64,000 nucleotides of DNA from RGIG4140 sp045614025 (GTDB lineage Bacteria > Pseudomonadota > Alphaproteobacteria > CAAHEQ01 > UBA3637). The DNA lies in assembly GCA_045614025.1 (NCBI GenBank), contig JAZLCE010000017.1:5892-69891 (forward strand), given 5' to 3'. Under the pieces are notes generated by a model. That model made no database searches. It was not told where the DNA came from and worked only from the letters and a program-made list of their open reading frames with translations. Shown here piece by piece: positions 1 to 8,947 of the stretch; position 1 is the stretch's first letter; each line of letters starts with the position of its first letter. The position numbers were made by a program, and so were the translations under genes.

Positions 1-702
1 GGCTGCCCCATTATCATTTGTTATGTTTTCAATGAATTTTGAATTAGAGACATTTGCAACTGGTGTTCCAGAAACTGAAACAGTTTGTTTATTGCCACTA
101 GCATCTGTTATTTGCATTGTTGGGACTTTGCGAACGTGAATTACGCTGCCAACTTCGCTTGAATTACTTAAGTTTCCATTTGAAGAGCCAGAAAAAACAA
201 CGTTATCAACATCTAAATTTGAGTTAACAATATATACAGCAGGTGTTTCAGATGCTTGTTTTTGGTTGCTTGTTAAATAAGATGTTAAATTTTTAACAGA
301 ACCATTTACATCTTGAGCTGTGGCGTTTTTAATATCGGTTCCAGTTTTAACTGAACCAATATTTTTAAGCGTTAATTTACCACCTACATTTGATGTTTGA
401 GTGTTATAAATACCAAGTGTGCCTTGAATATTTTCATTTGAAGAGTTTCCAGTAACTGTCCAGTTAACAGGTTTTTGAACAACCCAAACAGTTTTTGCGG
501 TGATATCATTAAGATTTGAACTCGCAATCACTTCATTACCGGAGATTTCTTTTGAAAAAGAATCGCCAGCAGTTGCGTTTGAGTTAATATTGTTAATTTG
601 GTTGAAAATATTTTTATTAACTTCTGTTGCATTAGATATATTTGATAATGTTGACAAAAAAGCTAAATAAAATAAAAAAAACGTTGATATAAATTTTTTC
701 AT
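1..702 (-). CDS. Autotransporter-like surface protein, N-terminal part only
   Basis: The frame is open from an ATG at 702 to the window edge (234 codons), so the C-terminus is missing. GGAGGT lies three bases upstream of the ATG. The protein begins with two lysines and a hydrophobic stretch (about residues 4-22) ending near SNA, a likely Sec signal peptide. The rest is rich in Asn, Ser, Thr and Gly with the short beta-strand pattern of autotransporter passengers, and the last visible residues (NDNGAA) resemble the N-x-GGA/I repeats of the complete autotransporter at 4910. The beta-barrel needed for export would lie outside the window. The family is inferred from composition and signal peptide, so another repeat-rich surface protein is possible. 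Confidence 0.6.
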   Translation of the reverse strand, partial: MKKFISTFFLFYLAFLSTLSNISNATEVNKNIFNQINNINSNATAGDSFSKEISGNEVIASSNLNDITAKTVWVVQKPVNWTVTGNSSNENIQGTLGIYNTQTSNVGGKLTLKNIGSVKTGTDIKNATAQDVNGSVKNLTSYLTSNQKQASETPAVYIVNSNLDVDNVVFSGSSNGNLSNSSEVGSVIHVRKVPTMQITDASGNKQTVSVSGTPVANVSNSKFIENITNDNGAA

Positions 703-732
703 AATACCTCCATTCAACGATAAGTGTTGAAT

Positions 733-761
733 ATTATATCATAAAATCAAAATAAAGTCTA
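733..761 (-). promoter_or_regulatory. Promoter for the autotransporter-like gene
   Basis: On the minus strand, TAGACT (756-761) and TATAAT (733-738) are separated by 17 bases, and the -10 is preceded by TG to give TGATATAAT. A 6-bp inverted repeat (713-718 with 726-731) lies in the predicted 5' leader just before the Shine-Dalgarno sequence and could affect translation. Confidence 0.55.
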
Positions 762-856
762 TAGCTTTTTTATTCTTTGTTTATACTTTTTTAAAATAAA
801 GTAAAAAATAGACAGAAAATTAAATATACAACTATTAATTAAATGGGGTTTAGGGT

Positions 857-1762
857 TTAAAAAGAGCGAATGTTTTGAATTGGAGGATTCCATTTTTCAA
901 TAAAGTCTGTTAATTCTTTATTTTCTTTTTCAGGTAAAACAATGTTTAGTTTTATCATTAAATCGCCTTTATCTTTAACTCCTTTTCCCTTTAATCTCAT
1001 TGTTTTATCGCCACCAGAATAAGGGGGGATCTTTAACATAACAGGACCATATGGGGTTGGAATATTTACTTTTGATCCAAGAATGGCTTCTTTGAGTGAA
1101 AGAGGGAGAGTTAGAAAAATATTGTTTTGATCTCTTGTATATAAAGAGGAGGAGGTTACTTTTATTTTGATTAAGGCGTCTCCATTTTTATTGTTGTATC
1201 CTGGGGCGCCTTGACCCTTTAATCTTAAAATGGCATCATCAGTAACGCCTGCAGGGATTTTTATTTTAATTTGTTTGCCTTTTTGCAACGTGACGGTTGT
1301 TTCTCCGCCTGTAATTGATAAGTCAAAAGGGATGTTTAAATTATAAGAAACATCTTGTCCTTTTTGATGTTGAGCTGTGTGACCTGAGAAACCATTAAAT
1401 CCACCGAATAAATCTGAAAAATCAAATCCGCCACGGCCACCACCAAACATGGATGCTAAATCTTCTGGATTAAAGCCTTGACCTGCGTTTTTAAATCCCC
1501 TAAAACCACTGTTGTCATATGAGCCATGTCCAAAAGGAGTTGGATTGCCGTTTTCATCAATTTCTCCATTGTCATATCGAGTGCGTTTATCTGGATCTGA
1601 TAAAAGTTCATAAGCAGCAGTAATTGTTTTAAATTTTTCTGCAGCTTGTTTATCAGGATTAACATCTGGGTGATATGTTCTTGCCAGCTTATGATAAGCT
1701 TTTTTAATCTCGCTTGCAGAAGCTGTTTTTGAAATACCTAAAAGTTCATATGGATTGCTCAT
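857..1762 (-). CDS. DnaJ/CbpA-like J-domain co-chaperone
   Basis: An Hsp40 co-chaperone that would stimulate DnaK ATPase activity. The J domain is in the first 70 residues, with the HPD tripeptide in the HPDVNP segment. A Gly/Phe-rich linker follows, then the two beta-rich C-terminal substrate-binding domains. The cysteine-rich zinc repeats of true DnaJ are absent, as in CbpA. A longer frame opens at 1777, but that extra stretch contains the GAGG ribosome-binding site for the ATG at 1762, so the start is placed at 1762 (301 residues). The gene stands alone, divergent from the metal transporter at 1858. Confidence 0.9.
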   Translation of the reverse strand: MSNPYELLGISKTASASEIKKAYHKLARTYHPDVNPDKQAAEKFKTITAAYELLSDPDKRTRYDNGEIDENGNPTPFGHGSYDNSGFRGFKNAGQGFNPEDLASMFGGGRGGFDFSDLFGGFNGFSGHTAQHQKGQDVSYNLNIPFDLSITGGETTVTLQKGKQIKIKIPAGVTDDAILRLKGQGAPGYNNKNGDALIKIKVTSSSLYTRDQNNIFLTLPLSLKEAILGSKVNIPTPYGPVMLKIPPYSGGDKTMRLKGKGVKDKGDLMIKLNIVLPEKENKELTDFIEKWNPPIQNIRSF

Positions 1763-1857
1763 TTTTTCCTCTAACATAAATAATTATTACCATATATAGG
1801 GTGTATTATAAAAAAAATCTATGGAAAAAACAAAAAAAATATTATATTCTGTCAGTA

Positions 1858-2748
1858 ATGAAGAAAAAAACGAATTTAAATGGATTATTAAAAACAGCAT
1901 CTATTGCTTCGATTTTAACGGCAATTTTATTAATTGTTGTTAAAATTATTGCTTATCTTGTAACAGGATCTGTTTCAATTTTATCTAGTTTATTTGATTC
2001 TATGCAAGATTTTATGACATCTGCTGTAAATTATGCGGCTGTGAAACATTCAACGCAACCTGCGGATAATGAACATCGGTTTGGTCATGGAAAGGCAGAA
2101 GGGATTGGATCTTTGGTTCAAGGTATTATTATTTTGGCTGCAGCGTTTTTCTTGCTAAAAGAATCTTTGGTGCGCTTTTTTGAAACTGAACCAATTAAAG
2201 AGATTTCTTTTGGTGTATGGATAACGGTTTTTTCTATTGTTGTTACAGTTATTTTGGTTCGCTTTCAATCATATGTAATTAAAAAAACAAATTCGTTATC
2301 AATTAAAGCAGATCAAGCTCATTATACTGGCGATATTTTAATGAATGTTGGTGTGATTGTTTCTATGGTTGCTGCTTATTATTTGGATCTTTATGTTATA
2401 GATGCACTTTTTGGTATTGGTGTTGCCGTTTATTTGTTTATTGTTGTTTTTGGTGTTGCAAAAGAAGCAATTTCTATGTTGATGGATACTGAACTGGATA
2501 ATTCGATTCGAGAATCTATTGAACAAGAAGCACTTTCTTATAAAGAAGTTCATTCTGTGCATGATTTAAAAACAAGAAAATCAGGAGATGTTATGTTCAT
2601 TCAATTTTGTGTAAAAATGGATGATGATTTAACCCTTAAAAAGGCGCATGATATTGCTGATTTAATTGAAGAAGGGATTCAAAAAAAATATGCAGGAGCT
2701 CAAGTTTTCATTCATTTTGAGCCTGCATTAACAAAGGATGCAAAATGA
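1858..2748 (+). CDS. fieF: FieF-like cation diffusion facilitator
   Basis: A proton-coupled exporter of divalent metals (Zn2+/Fe2+ class) in the inner membrane. About six transmembrane helices are followed by a cytoplasmic metal-sensing domain. The transport site is visible as D47 and D51 in helix 2 and H155 and D159 in helix 5, the same arrangement as E. coli FieF, and the GHGKAE segment is conserved. The frame extends upstream to a GTG at 1801, but homology begins at NGLLKTASIAS, so the ATG at 1858 is chosen; no strong Shine-Dalgarno precedes either. Its stop overlaps the next gene's start by four bases, indicating coupled translation. The exact metal cannot be told from sequence. Confidence 0.88.
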   Translation: MKKKTNLNGLLKTASIASILTAILLIVVKIIAYLVTGSVSILSSLFDSMQDFMTSAVNYAAVKHSTQPADNEHRFGHGKAEGIGSLVQGIIILAAAFFLLKESLVRFFETEPIKEISFGVWITVFSIVVTVILVRFQSYVIKKTNSLSIKADQAHYTGDILMNVGVIVSMVAAYYLDLYVIDALFGIGVAVYLFIVVFGVAKEAISMLMDTELDNSIRESIEQEALSYKEVHSVHDLKTRKSGDVMFIQFCVKMDDDLTLKKAHDIADLIEEGIQKKYAGAQVFIHFEPALTKDAK

Positions 2749-4322
2749 TTGTTGATTCGCAAAAAGAAATAATTGAGGCTTTGAAAAATCCAAAACTTTA
2801 TCCTGCAAAATGGAATGTAAAAGAAGTTTTGGTGGAGCAGTCACATATTGCGATTTTATTTTTAGCAGGAGATTATGTTTTTAAATTAAAAAGAGCCGTT
2901 TTGATGACGGATGTTGATTTATCAACACCGCAAAAAAGACGGTTATCTTGTGTTCAAGAAATGAAACGAAGCACTGTATATGCCCCAAACTTAGTTTTAG
3001 GGGTTCGTTCTGTTAGAAAACTTAAAAATGGGCGAATTTGCATTGGTGGTAAAGCAGGGGAAGAAGTTGATACCATTATTGTGATGCATCGGTTTCAAAA
3101 AAATGAAATTTTAGGGAATATTTTGCCTGATGAATCATTTTCAAGGTTTGAAGCAATGGATTTGGCAGAACAATTATCTGAACTTCATTCGAAAGCAAAA
3201 ACATTTCGTTCAAAATGGGGATCTCAAACTGTTCAAAATATCATTTTAGATACAGAACGCGTTTTGGGTTGTTTTTGCCCATATATTTTTGATCGAAAGA
3301 AATTGGATGCTTTGATGAAAAATATGCTTAAAAATGTGTTTATTCATTCAAGGTTGATTGATTTAAGAAGTAAAAGTGGGCATGTGAAAAAATGTCATGG
3401 CGAACTATTGTTGAGCAACATTGCTAAAAAAGAAGGTAGATATTTGTTTTTTAGCCCCATTGAATATAATGATCGTTCCGAATCGATTGATACACTTTAT
3501 GATTTGGCATATCTTTTGATGGATTTTGAAATGAGGGGGATGCGAAAGTTAGCAAATATCTTATTTAATCATTATCTGGCATACATGAATGATGTAGAGG
3601 GATATCCATTATTGCCATTATATCAATCTATGCGTGCTATGTCTCGATCAGCTGTTTGTGCTAAAAAAACATTAGTGCTTACTGGAGTTGAGAGAAAAGA
3701 AGCTGTTAAACGAGCAAGAAGATATTTTGATTATGCTTGTGAGTTTATGACAAATTATCCACCTGTTTTAATTGCATGTGGAGGCTTGTCTGGAAGTGGA
3801 AAATCAAGAGTTGCAAGAGAAATTGGTGGATTTTTTAATCCAGCTCCTGGTGCTGTGATTTTAAGAGATGATATCGTTAAAAAACAAATTAATGGTTGCC
3901 CAATAGATCAGCATTTTGATAAAGCGTTTGATACACCTGTTATTGAAAAAGTTGTGTATGATGTGCTTCGTCAAGAAGCAAGAAAATCTCTTTTAAGTGG
4001 GTGTACAGTTATTGTTGATGCCTTGTTTTATGACGAAACTGAGCGAATAAAAATTGAAAATTTGGCAAAGGAATTAAATGTGCCCTTTGTTTCGTTATGG
4101 ATGGATGCTCCTTTTGATGTGCGATTAGAAAGAGTTCAATCACGAAAAAGAAATCCCTCTGACGTTCGAACTGAAGAAGATCTTGAAAAACAATTAACTT
4201 TAGAAACGGGTAGGGTGACTTGGCCAAAGATAATAACGGATAAATCTCGGGAAGAAACACTTGCAACTGCACTTAACTTGTTGAAAAAACAATGTCCTAA
4301 ATGTGTTTTAAACAATAAGTAA
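2745..4322 (+). CDS. Two-domain protein: aminoglycoside-phosphotransferase-like plus P-loop kinase
   Basis: The N-terminal 330 residues match the COG2187 phosphotransferase-like family and the C-terminal part is a COG0645-type P-loop kinase with Walker A GGLSGSGKS. The length (525 residues) is normal for this fusion. The catalytic loop usually reads HGDLHxxN but here reads HGELLLSN, so the expected catalytic aspartate is glutamate; the second acidic segment (IEYNDR) is intact. The P-loop domain looks complete and may be the active part. The ATG overlaps the fieF-like stop (ATGA). The substrate of this widespread family is not established, and the antibiotic-resistance implication of the domain name should not be assumed. 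Confidence 0.8.
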   Translation: MIVDSQKEIIEALKNPKLYPAKWNVKEVLVEQSHIAILFLAGDYVFKLKRAVLMTDVDLSTPQKRRLSCVQEMKRSTVYAPNLVLGVRSVRKLKNGRICIGGKAGEEVDTIIVMHRFQKNEILGNILPDESFSRFEAMDLAEQLSELHSKAKTFRSKWGSQTVQNIILDTERVLGCFCPYIFDRKKLDALMKNMLKNVFIHSRLIDLRSKSGHVKKCHGELLLSNIAKKEGRYLFFSPIEYNDRSESIDTLYDLAYLLMDFEMRGMRKLANILFNHYLAYMNDVEGYPLLPLYQSMRAMSRSAVCAKKTLVLTGVERKEAVKRARRYFDYACEFMTNYPPVLIACGGLSGSGKSRVAREIGGFFNPAPGAVILRDDIVKKQINGCPIDQHFDKAFDTPVIEKVVYDVLRQEARKSLLSGCTVIVDALFYDETERIKIENLAKELNVPFVSLWMDAPFDVRLERVQSRKRNPSDVRTEEDLEKQLTLETGRVTWPKIITDKSREETLATALNLLKKQCPKCVLNNK

Positions 4323-4365
4323 ATCAATGCATTAGCAAAAAAAATAAAAAAAAGTAAAAAAAGTC

Positions 4366-4394
4366 TTGAAATTTATTTTTTTTTAGTGTATAAA
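4366..4394 (+). promoter_or_regulatory. Promoter of tRNA-Arg
   Basis: TTGAAA (4366-4371) and TATAAA (4389-4394) have a 17-base spacer, placing transcription start about eight bases before the tRNA. Confidence 0.7.
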
Positions 4395-4409
4395 TATAAC
4401 CATTCCGAT

Positions 4410-4486
4410 GCACCCGTAGCTCAATTGGATAGAGCATCTGACTACGGATCAGAAGGTTGTAAGTTCGAATCCTGCCGGGTGCGCCA
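4410..4486 (+). tRNA. tRNA-Arg (anticodon ACG)
   Basis: All four arms fold: acceptor GCACCCG with CGGGTGC, anticodon stem TCTGA with TCAGA around loop CTACGGA, giving anticodon ACG at 4444-4446, which is normally edited to ICG by TadA. The CCA end is encoded. The T stem (GTAAG with CCTGC) contains one A-C mismatch, unusual but tolerable. Confidence 0.95.
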
Positions 4487-4490
4487 TCTT

Positions 4491-4516
4491 AAAACTGCCG
4501 AAAGGCAGTTTTTTTT
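4491..4516 (+). terminator. Rho-independent terminator of tRNA-Arg
   Basis: AACTGCC and GGCAGTT pair around a short loop and are followed by a run of T residues. Confidence 0.85.
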
Positions 4517-4792
4517 ATACTTATTTAAAAAATAAAAATCCAGTAGCGTAAAAAACACCATCACTAAACTCAAACTCTATTCTTTGCGATGGATTAAAAT
4601 GTGAAAGATAATAAAAAAAATTAAAATAAAGTTGCATAAAAATGGTCACATTGGTCTGATAAATGCGGGATATAGGCAGATAGATATGAGGTGATTCATA
4701 ATACAAAGAACCTCATTTCAAGTTAATAAAAAATAAATCTAGTGGCGAAAAAATGCTTAAAAGGAAAATAAATCAAAAAAACAACAAAGTTG
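4517..4792. other. AT-rich intergenic stretch with no credible gene
   Basis: A 61-codon frame on the minus strand (4521-4706) starts at TTG, has a stop just upstream and lacks a good ribosome-binding site. Its end (FYATGFLFF) resembles a terminal barrel strand, so it may be a relic of an outer-membrane protein gene, but support is weak. Nothing else is visible. Confidence 0.4.
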
Positions 4793-4920
4793 TTCGATTC
4801 AAAAAGTATTTTAAGTGAACAGTTGGTAAGATGTGAGAGGCGACGTGTACATTGGCTGGCGTACACGAGACCTCTCATATCTGCCCCAGATGACTCTTAA
4901 AATACTTTGCTAGAATCGAA
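4793..4920. repeat. Large interrupted palindrome at the autotransporter 3' end
   Basis: The arms at 4793-4815 and 4896-4920 are near-perfect inverted repeats (TTCGATTC and CTTAAAATACTT blocks). Inside, 4829-4840 pairs with 4871-4882 with one wobble, and CGTGTAC (4844-4850) pairs with GTACACG (4861-4867) around a 10-base loop. The core is richer in G and C than its surroundings. The right arm includes the last codons and stop of the autotransporter gene. The element could be a miniature palindromic insertion or an outsized mRNA 3' hairpin; there is no T run typical of a terminator. Confidence 0.75.
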
Positions 4921-7900
4921 GTTCTAATTTGATCATACCTGAGTGATCAACATATTCCTTCCTGAACGCCCCATTATATTCAAGTTTCAATGTTGTTCGA
5001 TCATTAAGCTTGGTTTCAATGCCTGTTGAGATGCCAACACTCAAGCGATCAAGCGCTTCGCTGTTCACTGTGTAACTCGCACCATTAGCAAGCGTGTTGA
5101 GCGCTGATACGTCATCGCTGATCACATCATACCCAACGTTAATGCCAACACTTGGTCGGATTTTACCCAAATCCCAAGCGGTTTTAATGCCCGCAATCGC
5201 CGTTAAGTAATCGCTTGTGGTGGCTTCAACCGTTGTTCCAAGCGTATCGGTATATCCTTCTTGTTTAACCGACAAGTAACGCATACCAACTTCTGGCGTG
5301 ATAATGGCATTTTGAAGTTTGATGTCATACCCCGTCATCACTTGAACGCCCCAAGAATCAACATCATAATTTGCTGTGCCTACGTTTGAAAGAACTTGCT
5401 TTTCTTCATCATATTGACCGCGACTGAACGTTGCCAAGCCACTCATCCACCAAGCGTCTGGTTGATAATGCGCTGAGATAAAGCCTGTGTTTGTATCCAC
5501 TTCTGTTCGGCGCAACTCTTCTTTTGCCGTTGTTTGACTGGTTGCATATCCAACTCCAAGTGTTAAAGCATCTGTTACTTTTGATTGAACGCCCAAAACT
5601 CCACCTTGACTTCTGGCCTTAAAGCCATCTCCCATTGTGGACTTTGTTTTATCATAAAGCCCTTTAATATAAACTTTTGCTCTTGGTGTTTCTTCCCCAC
5701 CCGAACGGCCAACTTTAGAGGATATATTATTTGAAGCCATTTGGGAAGAGATGATATGTAATTGGTTGAATAAGTTGGTGATTTGTGATTGATATATCGA
5801 TCTATCTACGCCTTCTAATGCGTTCAAGGCTTTTTTTGCATTTAAAAAGACTCTCTTATCGTCAGATTGCAAAAGATTTAGAAGGTTTTCTTGAATATTA
5901 ACAAAATCTTTATTTGTTGTATCATCAGATTTATTGAGCAAAGCTATTACAATATTAACTTCTGTGTTTAATAAGCCTAAATCTTCTTCTAAAAGTGCCG
6001 CTGCTTTTTTTGAAACAGAGTAAGAACCATCTTGCATATCAATGATATCTAATAGAGGATTTTCAATTAAAATCAATTCATTGTCTGAGTTAAATATTTT
6101 ATAAACAGCGCCATTTTCTTTGATGCCATTTGTGAATTTAAGACTAAGTTTTGAATTTTCATCTCCTTCAATGTCGTCATATGATAAAGTTCCATAATCT
6201 TCTAAACTGTTTAATGCAACTCTTAATGTTGAATCTTCGCCAAATTTAATCTTGTTAACAAAAACATTTTTATTGCTAATATCCAAAAGGGAACCATTTT
6301 GAATATCAAGATTATTAAAGTTAATTTTTTTTGCGTTCCCTGTTATATTCATATTATTTGAAACAACATTATTTGTGCCAGATATTTTATCCGATATATC
6401 TAAAGTTACGTTATTGAAAAAGAGATTCCCATTTCCAGTCAAGCTAGATAAAGAAATGTTTCCTTCGCCAATAATAGTTCCAGTATTAAGGATATTTTTA
6501 TCAACTGTTATATTTTTAAGTGTTATATCAGCATTATTTGTTATTGCTGTATCTGCTGTTGTTTCTGAAATAATAACATTTTGAAGTGTGACGTGTCCTA
6601 ATTGGTTATCTATAACCTTTTGGGCTCCTAAAATACTTAAATCTTTAATTGTAAGATTTGTATCTTCTTTATTTAATATAAATAAATCATTTTCATTAGC
6701 ATTAATTACGCTGTTTTTTGCATTGTTTGAAATTCCAAGAATTAATTTGTTGCCACTAGATAATGGTTCAAAAGTTTTCATTTTATCAATGGAATAAGTT
6801 GCAATAGTCCCATTTTTTGCCATTTTTAACGAGCTATTACCACCATAAGAAATCAAATACTCAAGAGGAGTTATATCATCTGATAATTTATTGGCTTCAA
6901 AAATTAAATTTTTTCCTAATGTTGTTACCTTGTAGGTGTATGGTGATGTTGCTGTAAGTAAGTTTGTGCTTGTATTTTTAAATGTTGCATTGCCATTTAA
7001 AATACTTGTTGTATAACTTATCTTGGGTGAAAAGCTTCCATTTTGATCTAATACTAAATTATCCACATAAGTGTTCAATAAATCTGAATGCGATAGATTA
7101 AAATCAATTTCTGAAAACTCATAATTTGAGCCATTTAATGTTAGTTTGTCGGCTTTTAATGAGATTGATCCATCAGATTCCTTCATAAAATCGATATCAA
7201 TTCCTAATTTTGCGCCATTTCCTTGTAAATTAGAAAATGAAATATTATCAATTTTTGAATTTTTTAAATCGATTATGTTACTAGAATCAATTTCATAAGC
7301 ACCGGCATAGGTGTTTTGTTCTAATTTAATCAGGCTATCTTTAAATATAACTTTATTGATGCCATCGGTATTTGCAACATCAGTTTTGAGATTAAATGTG
7401 GCCCGTTCAATAGTATCACTTGTCAAAAGTTTGTTTTTTGCATCATAGGTGCCATATAAAATATTCCCATTGGTATCAAAACTCACATTTCCATCAGCAT
7501 CAAATAAAGGGATTTTTATATCTGAAACAAAGGCAAGTTCTTTTTGTTTTTCATCTGGTGTATAAGCACCCAATAAAAGCGTTGATCCATCAAATGTTAA
7601 GTCGCTTGAAAATTCGAGTAATTGCTCAGTTGTATCTGTGGTTAAATACGAAAGTTGCGCACTTCCAGATACTGATACTTTAAGATTTTGTAAATTATCT
7701 CCATGAACGCGTAGTTCACCCCCAGTGATGGTATTGATTTTTGCAAAATTAAGTTTATCAACAGGAGCAATTGTCAGGCCATTATTTTGGTTAAAATAGG
7801 AGGTGTTTGCATAAGAATTAATTGTTTTATCGCCAATTATAAGAACGCCACTCCCTGTTTTATTGATTGTTCCTCTGGATTGAGAAATGCCACTATCTAA

Positions 7901-8719
7901 TATACCAATTTGATTATTTCCAAATTCAAAATTAACGGTCTTTTCATTCTGTATATCTTGTCCATTTTGTAATGTGTTATTACGAATAGATGAGTTATCA
8001 CTAAAAAGAAAAGAACCTTTAAAATTTATTGTTCCTGAATTATAAAAGCCGCCTCCTAATGCATAAGATCTTGTTGCATGAACTTTATTCCCAATAACTA
8101 TAGTATTTGAATTTTCTTCAAATGTTACAGTTTCTCTATAATTACTAAGAGCTCCACCAGAACCATATTCAGCGCCAGCTATATTGTTTGCAAATATATT
8201 GATTGAGTTTTCAGCAAAAGTAATTATTCCATCATTGCTCTCAATTGCGCCACTGTCTGTTGACCGATTGTTTGTAAATATAGATGTTCCTTTAAATTGA
8301 AGAGTGGCCTTATTTCCTTTATTTCTAATGGCGCCCCCCATGGCTTCTTCTGAATTTAAGATATTGCCAATAAATTTTACACCTCCATTAAACTCAACTT
8401 GGCCATAATTCATAATAGCGCCCCCAGATTCAAAGGCGGAATTATTTTTAAAAATAGCTAAATCATTAAATTTGATAATTCCAGTTGCATTATTTTTAAT
8501 GGCACCACCATCTTGATTCCCAGCAGTTAAATTTTCAAATGTAACAACTTGATTATATTCTTTTTCACCCGTATTTTCTAATCTGGATTCTCCAGCCATA
8601 GAAAAGGAAGAAAAAGTTAGAGAAACAGATATCACCAAATTCAAAAGGAAGCATTTTTTTAGGATGTTGAGATATCGTTTTTTTAATTCACGTAATGTGG
8701 TTTTTGAATAATGTGACAT
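4910..8719 (-). CDS. Autotransporter with GGAI-type passenger repeats and C-terminal beta-barrel
   Basis: A type Va secreted surface protein: a 1269-residue passenger plus barrel expected to insert in the outer membrane through BAM. A signal peptide lies at about residues 10-43 (hydrophobic core before SMAGES). The N-terminal passenger has repeats of the Pmp type, GGAIKNN, GGAIMNYG, GGAIRNKG, GGALSNY and GGGFYNSG, followed by a long beta-helix-like region. The last 270 residues form the autotransporter barrel ending in Phe (LELRF). The frame opens at 8740, but GAGGGGG precedes the ATG at 8719, chosen as start. The barrel-coding end (about 4910-5700) is visibly richer in G and C than the passenger, suggesting mosaic origin. 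Adhesion is the likely role, but the ligand is unknown. Confidence 0.92.
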   Translation of the reverse strand: MSHYSKTTLRELKKRYLNILKKCFLLNLVISVSLTFSSFSMAGESRLENTGEKEYNQVVTFENLTAGNQDGGAIKNNATGIIKFNDLAIFKNNSAFESGGAIMNYGQVEFNGGVKFIGNILNSEEAMGGAIRNKGNKATLQFKGTSIFTNNRSTDSGAIESNDGIITFAENSINIFANNIAGAEYGSGGALSNYRETVTFEENSNTIVIGNKVHATRSYALGGGFYNSGTINFKGSFLFSDNSSIRNNTLQNGQDIQNEKTVNFEFGNNQIGILDSGISQSRGTINKTGSGVLIIGDKTINSYANTSYFNQNNGLTIAPVDKLNFAKINTITGGELRVHGDNLQNLKVSVSGSAQLSYLTTDTTEQLLEFSSDLTFDGSTLLLGAYTPDEKQKELAFVSDIKIPLFDADGNVSFDTNGNILYGTYDAKNKLLTSDTIERATFNLKTDVANTDGINKVIFKDSLIKLEQNTYAGAYEIDSSNIIDLKNSKIDNISFSNLQGNGAKLGIDIDFMKESDGSISLKADKLTLNGSNYEFSEIDFNLSHSDLLNTYVDNLVLDQNGSFSPKISYTTSILNGNATFKNTSTNLLTATSPYTYKVTTLGKNLIFEANKLSDDITPLEYLISYGGNSSLKMAKNGTIATYSIDKMKTFEPLSSGNKLILGISNNAKNSVINANENDLFILNKEDTNLTIKDLSILGAQKVIDNQLGHVTLQNVIISETTADTAITNNADITLKNITVDKNILNTGTIIGEGNISLSSLTGNGNLFFNNVTLDISDKISGTNNVVSNNMNITGNAKKINFNNLDIQNGSLLDISNKNVFVNKIKFGEDSTLRVALNSLEDYGTLSYDDIEGDENSKLSLKFTNGIKENGAVYKIFNSDNELILIENPLLDIIDMQDGSYSVSKKAAALLEEDLGLLNTEVNIVIALLNKSDDTTNKDFVNIQENLLNLLQSDDKRVFLNAKKALNALEGVDRSIYQSQITNLFNQLHIISSQMASNNISSKVGRSGGEETPRAKVYIKGLYDKTKSTMGDGFKARSQGGVLGVQSKVTDALTLGVGYATSQTTAKEELRRTEVDTNTGFISAHYQPDAWWMSGLATFSRGQYDEEKQVLSNVGTANYDVDSWGVQVMTGYDIKLQNAIITPEVGMRYLSVKQEGYTDTLGTTVEATTSDYLTAIAGIKTAWDLGKIRPSVGINVGYDVISDDVSALNTLANGASYTVNSEALDRLSVGISTGIETKLNDRTTLKLEYNGAFRKEYVDHSGMIKLELRF

Positions 8720-8753
8720 GATGTCCCCCTCTAATGCCATTCCCCCTTTTGTT

Positions 8754-8785
8754 AATTGTTAAAGTTTGAAGTTTAACAATTGTTA
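8754..8785. promoter_or_regulatory. Inverted repeats upstream of the autotransporter (possible operator)
   Basis: AATTGTTAAA (8754-8763) and TTTAACAATT (8772-8781) form a 10-bp inverted repeat with an 8-base centre, and TAACAATTGTTA (8774-8785) is itself a perfect palindrome. The three half-sites lie between the predicted promoter and the start codon, where a repressor or mRNA structure could act. Confidence 0.4.
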
Positions 8786-8817
8786 GATAATCTCGCTTTT
8801 TTATATTATATATATTT

Positions 8818-8846
8818 ATTATATCATATGTTTTAAATTTTGTCTT
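8818..8846 (-). promoter_or_regulatory. Promoter of the autotransporter
   Basis: On the minus strand, AAGACA (8841-8846) and TATAAT (8818-8823) are 17 bases apart, with TG upstream of the -10 (TGATATAAT), the same form as at the partial autotransporter gene. Confidence 0.5.
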
Positions 8847-8947
8847 TAAAAAATTAAAAAACATCTTATTTATTGATTTTTAATAATTATTCTTGAATTT
8901 CATATTTCATCTTTTTATAATGCAATTATATTTTGAAAGGTGAAATT

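Noticed and set aside
4521..4706. 61-codon minus-strand frame
   Set aside because: TTG start, a stop just upstream and no clear ribosome-binding site; at most a relic.
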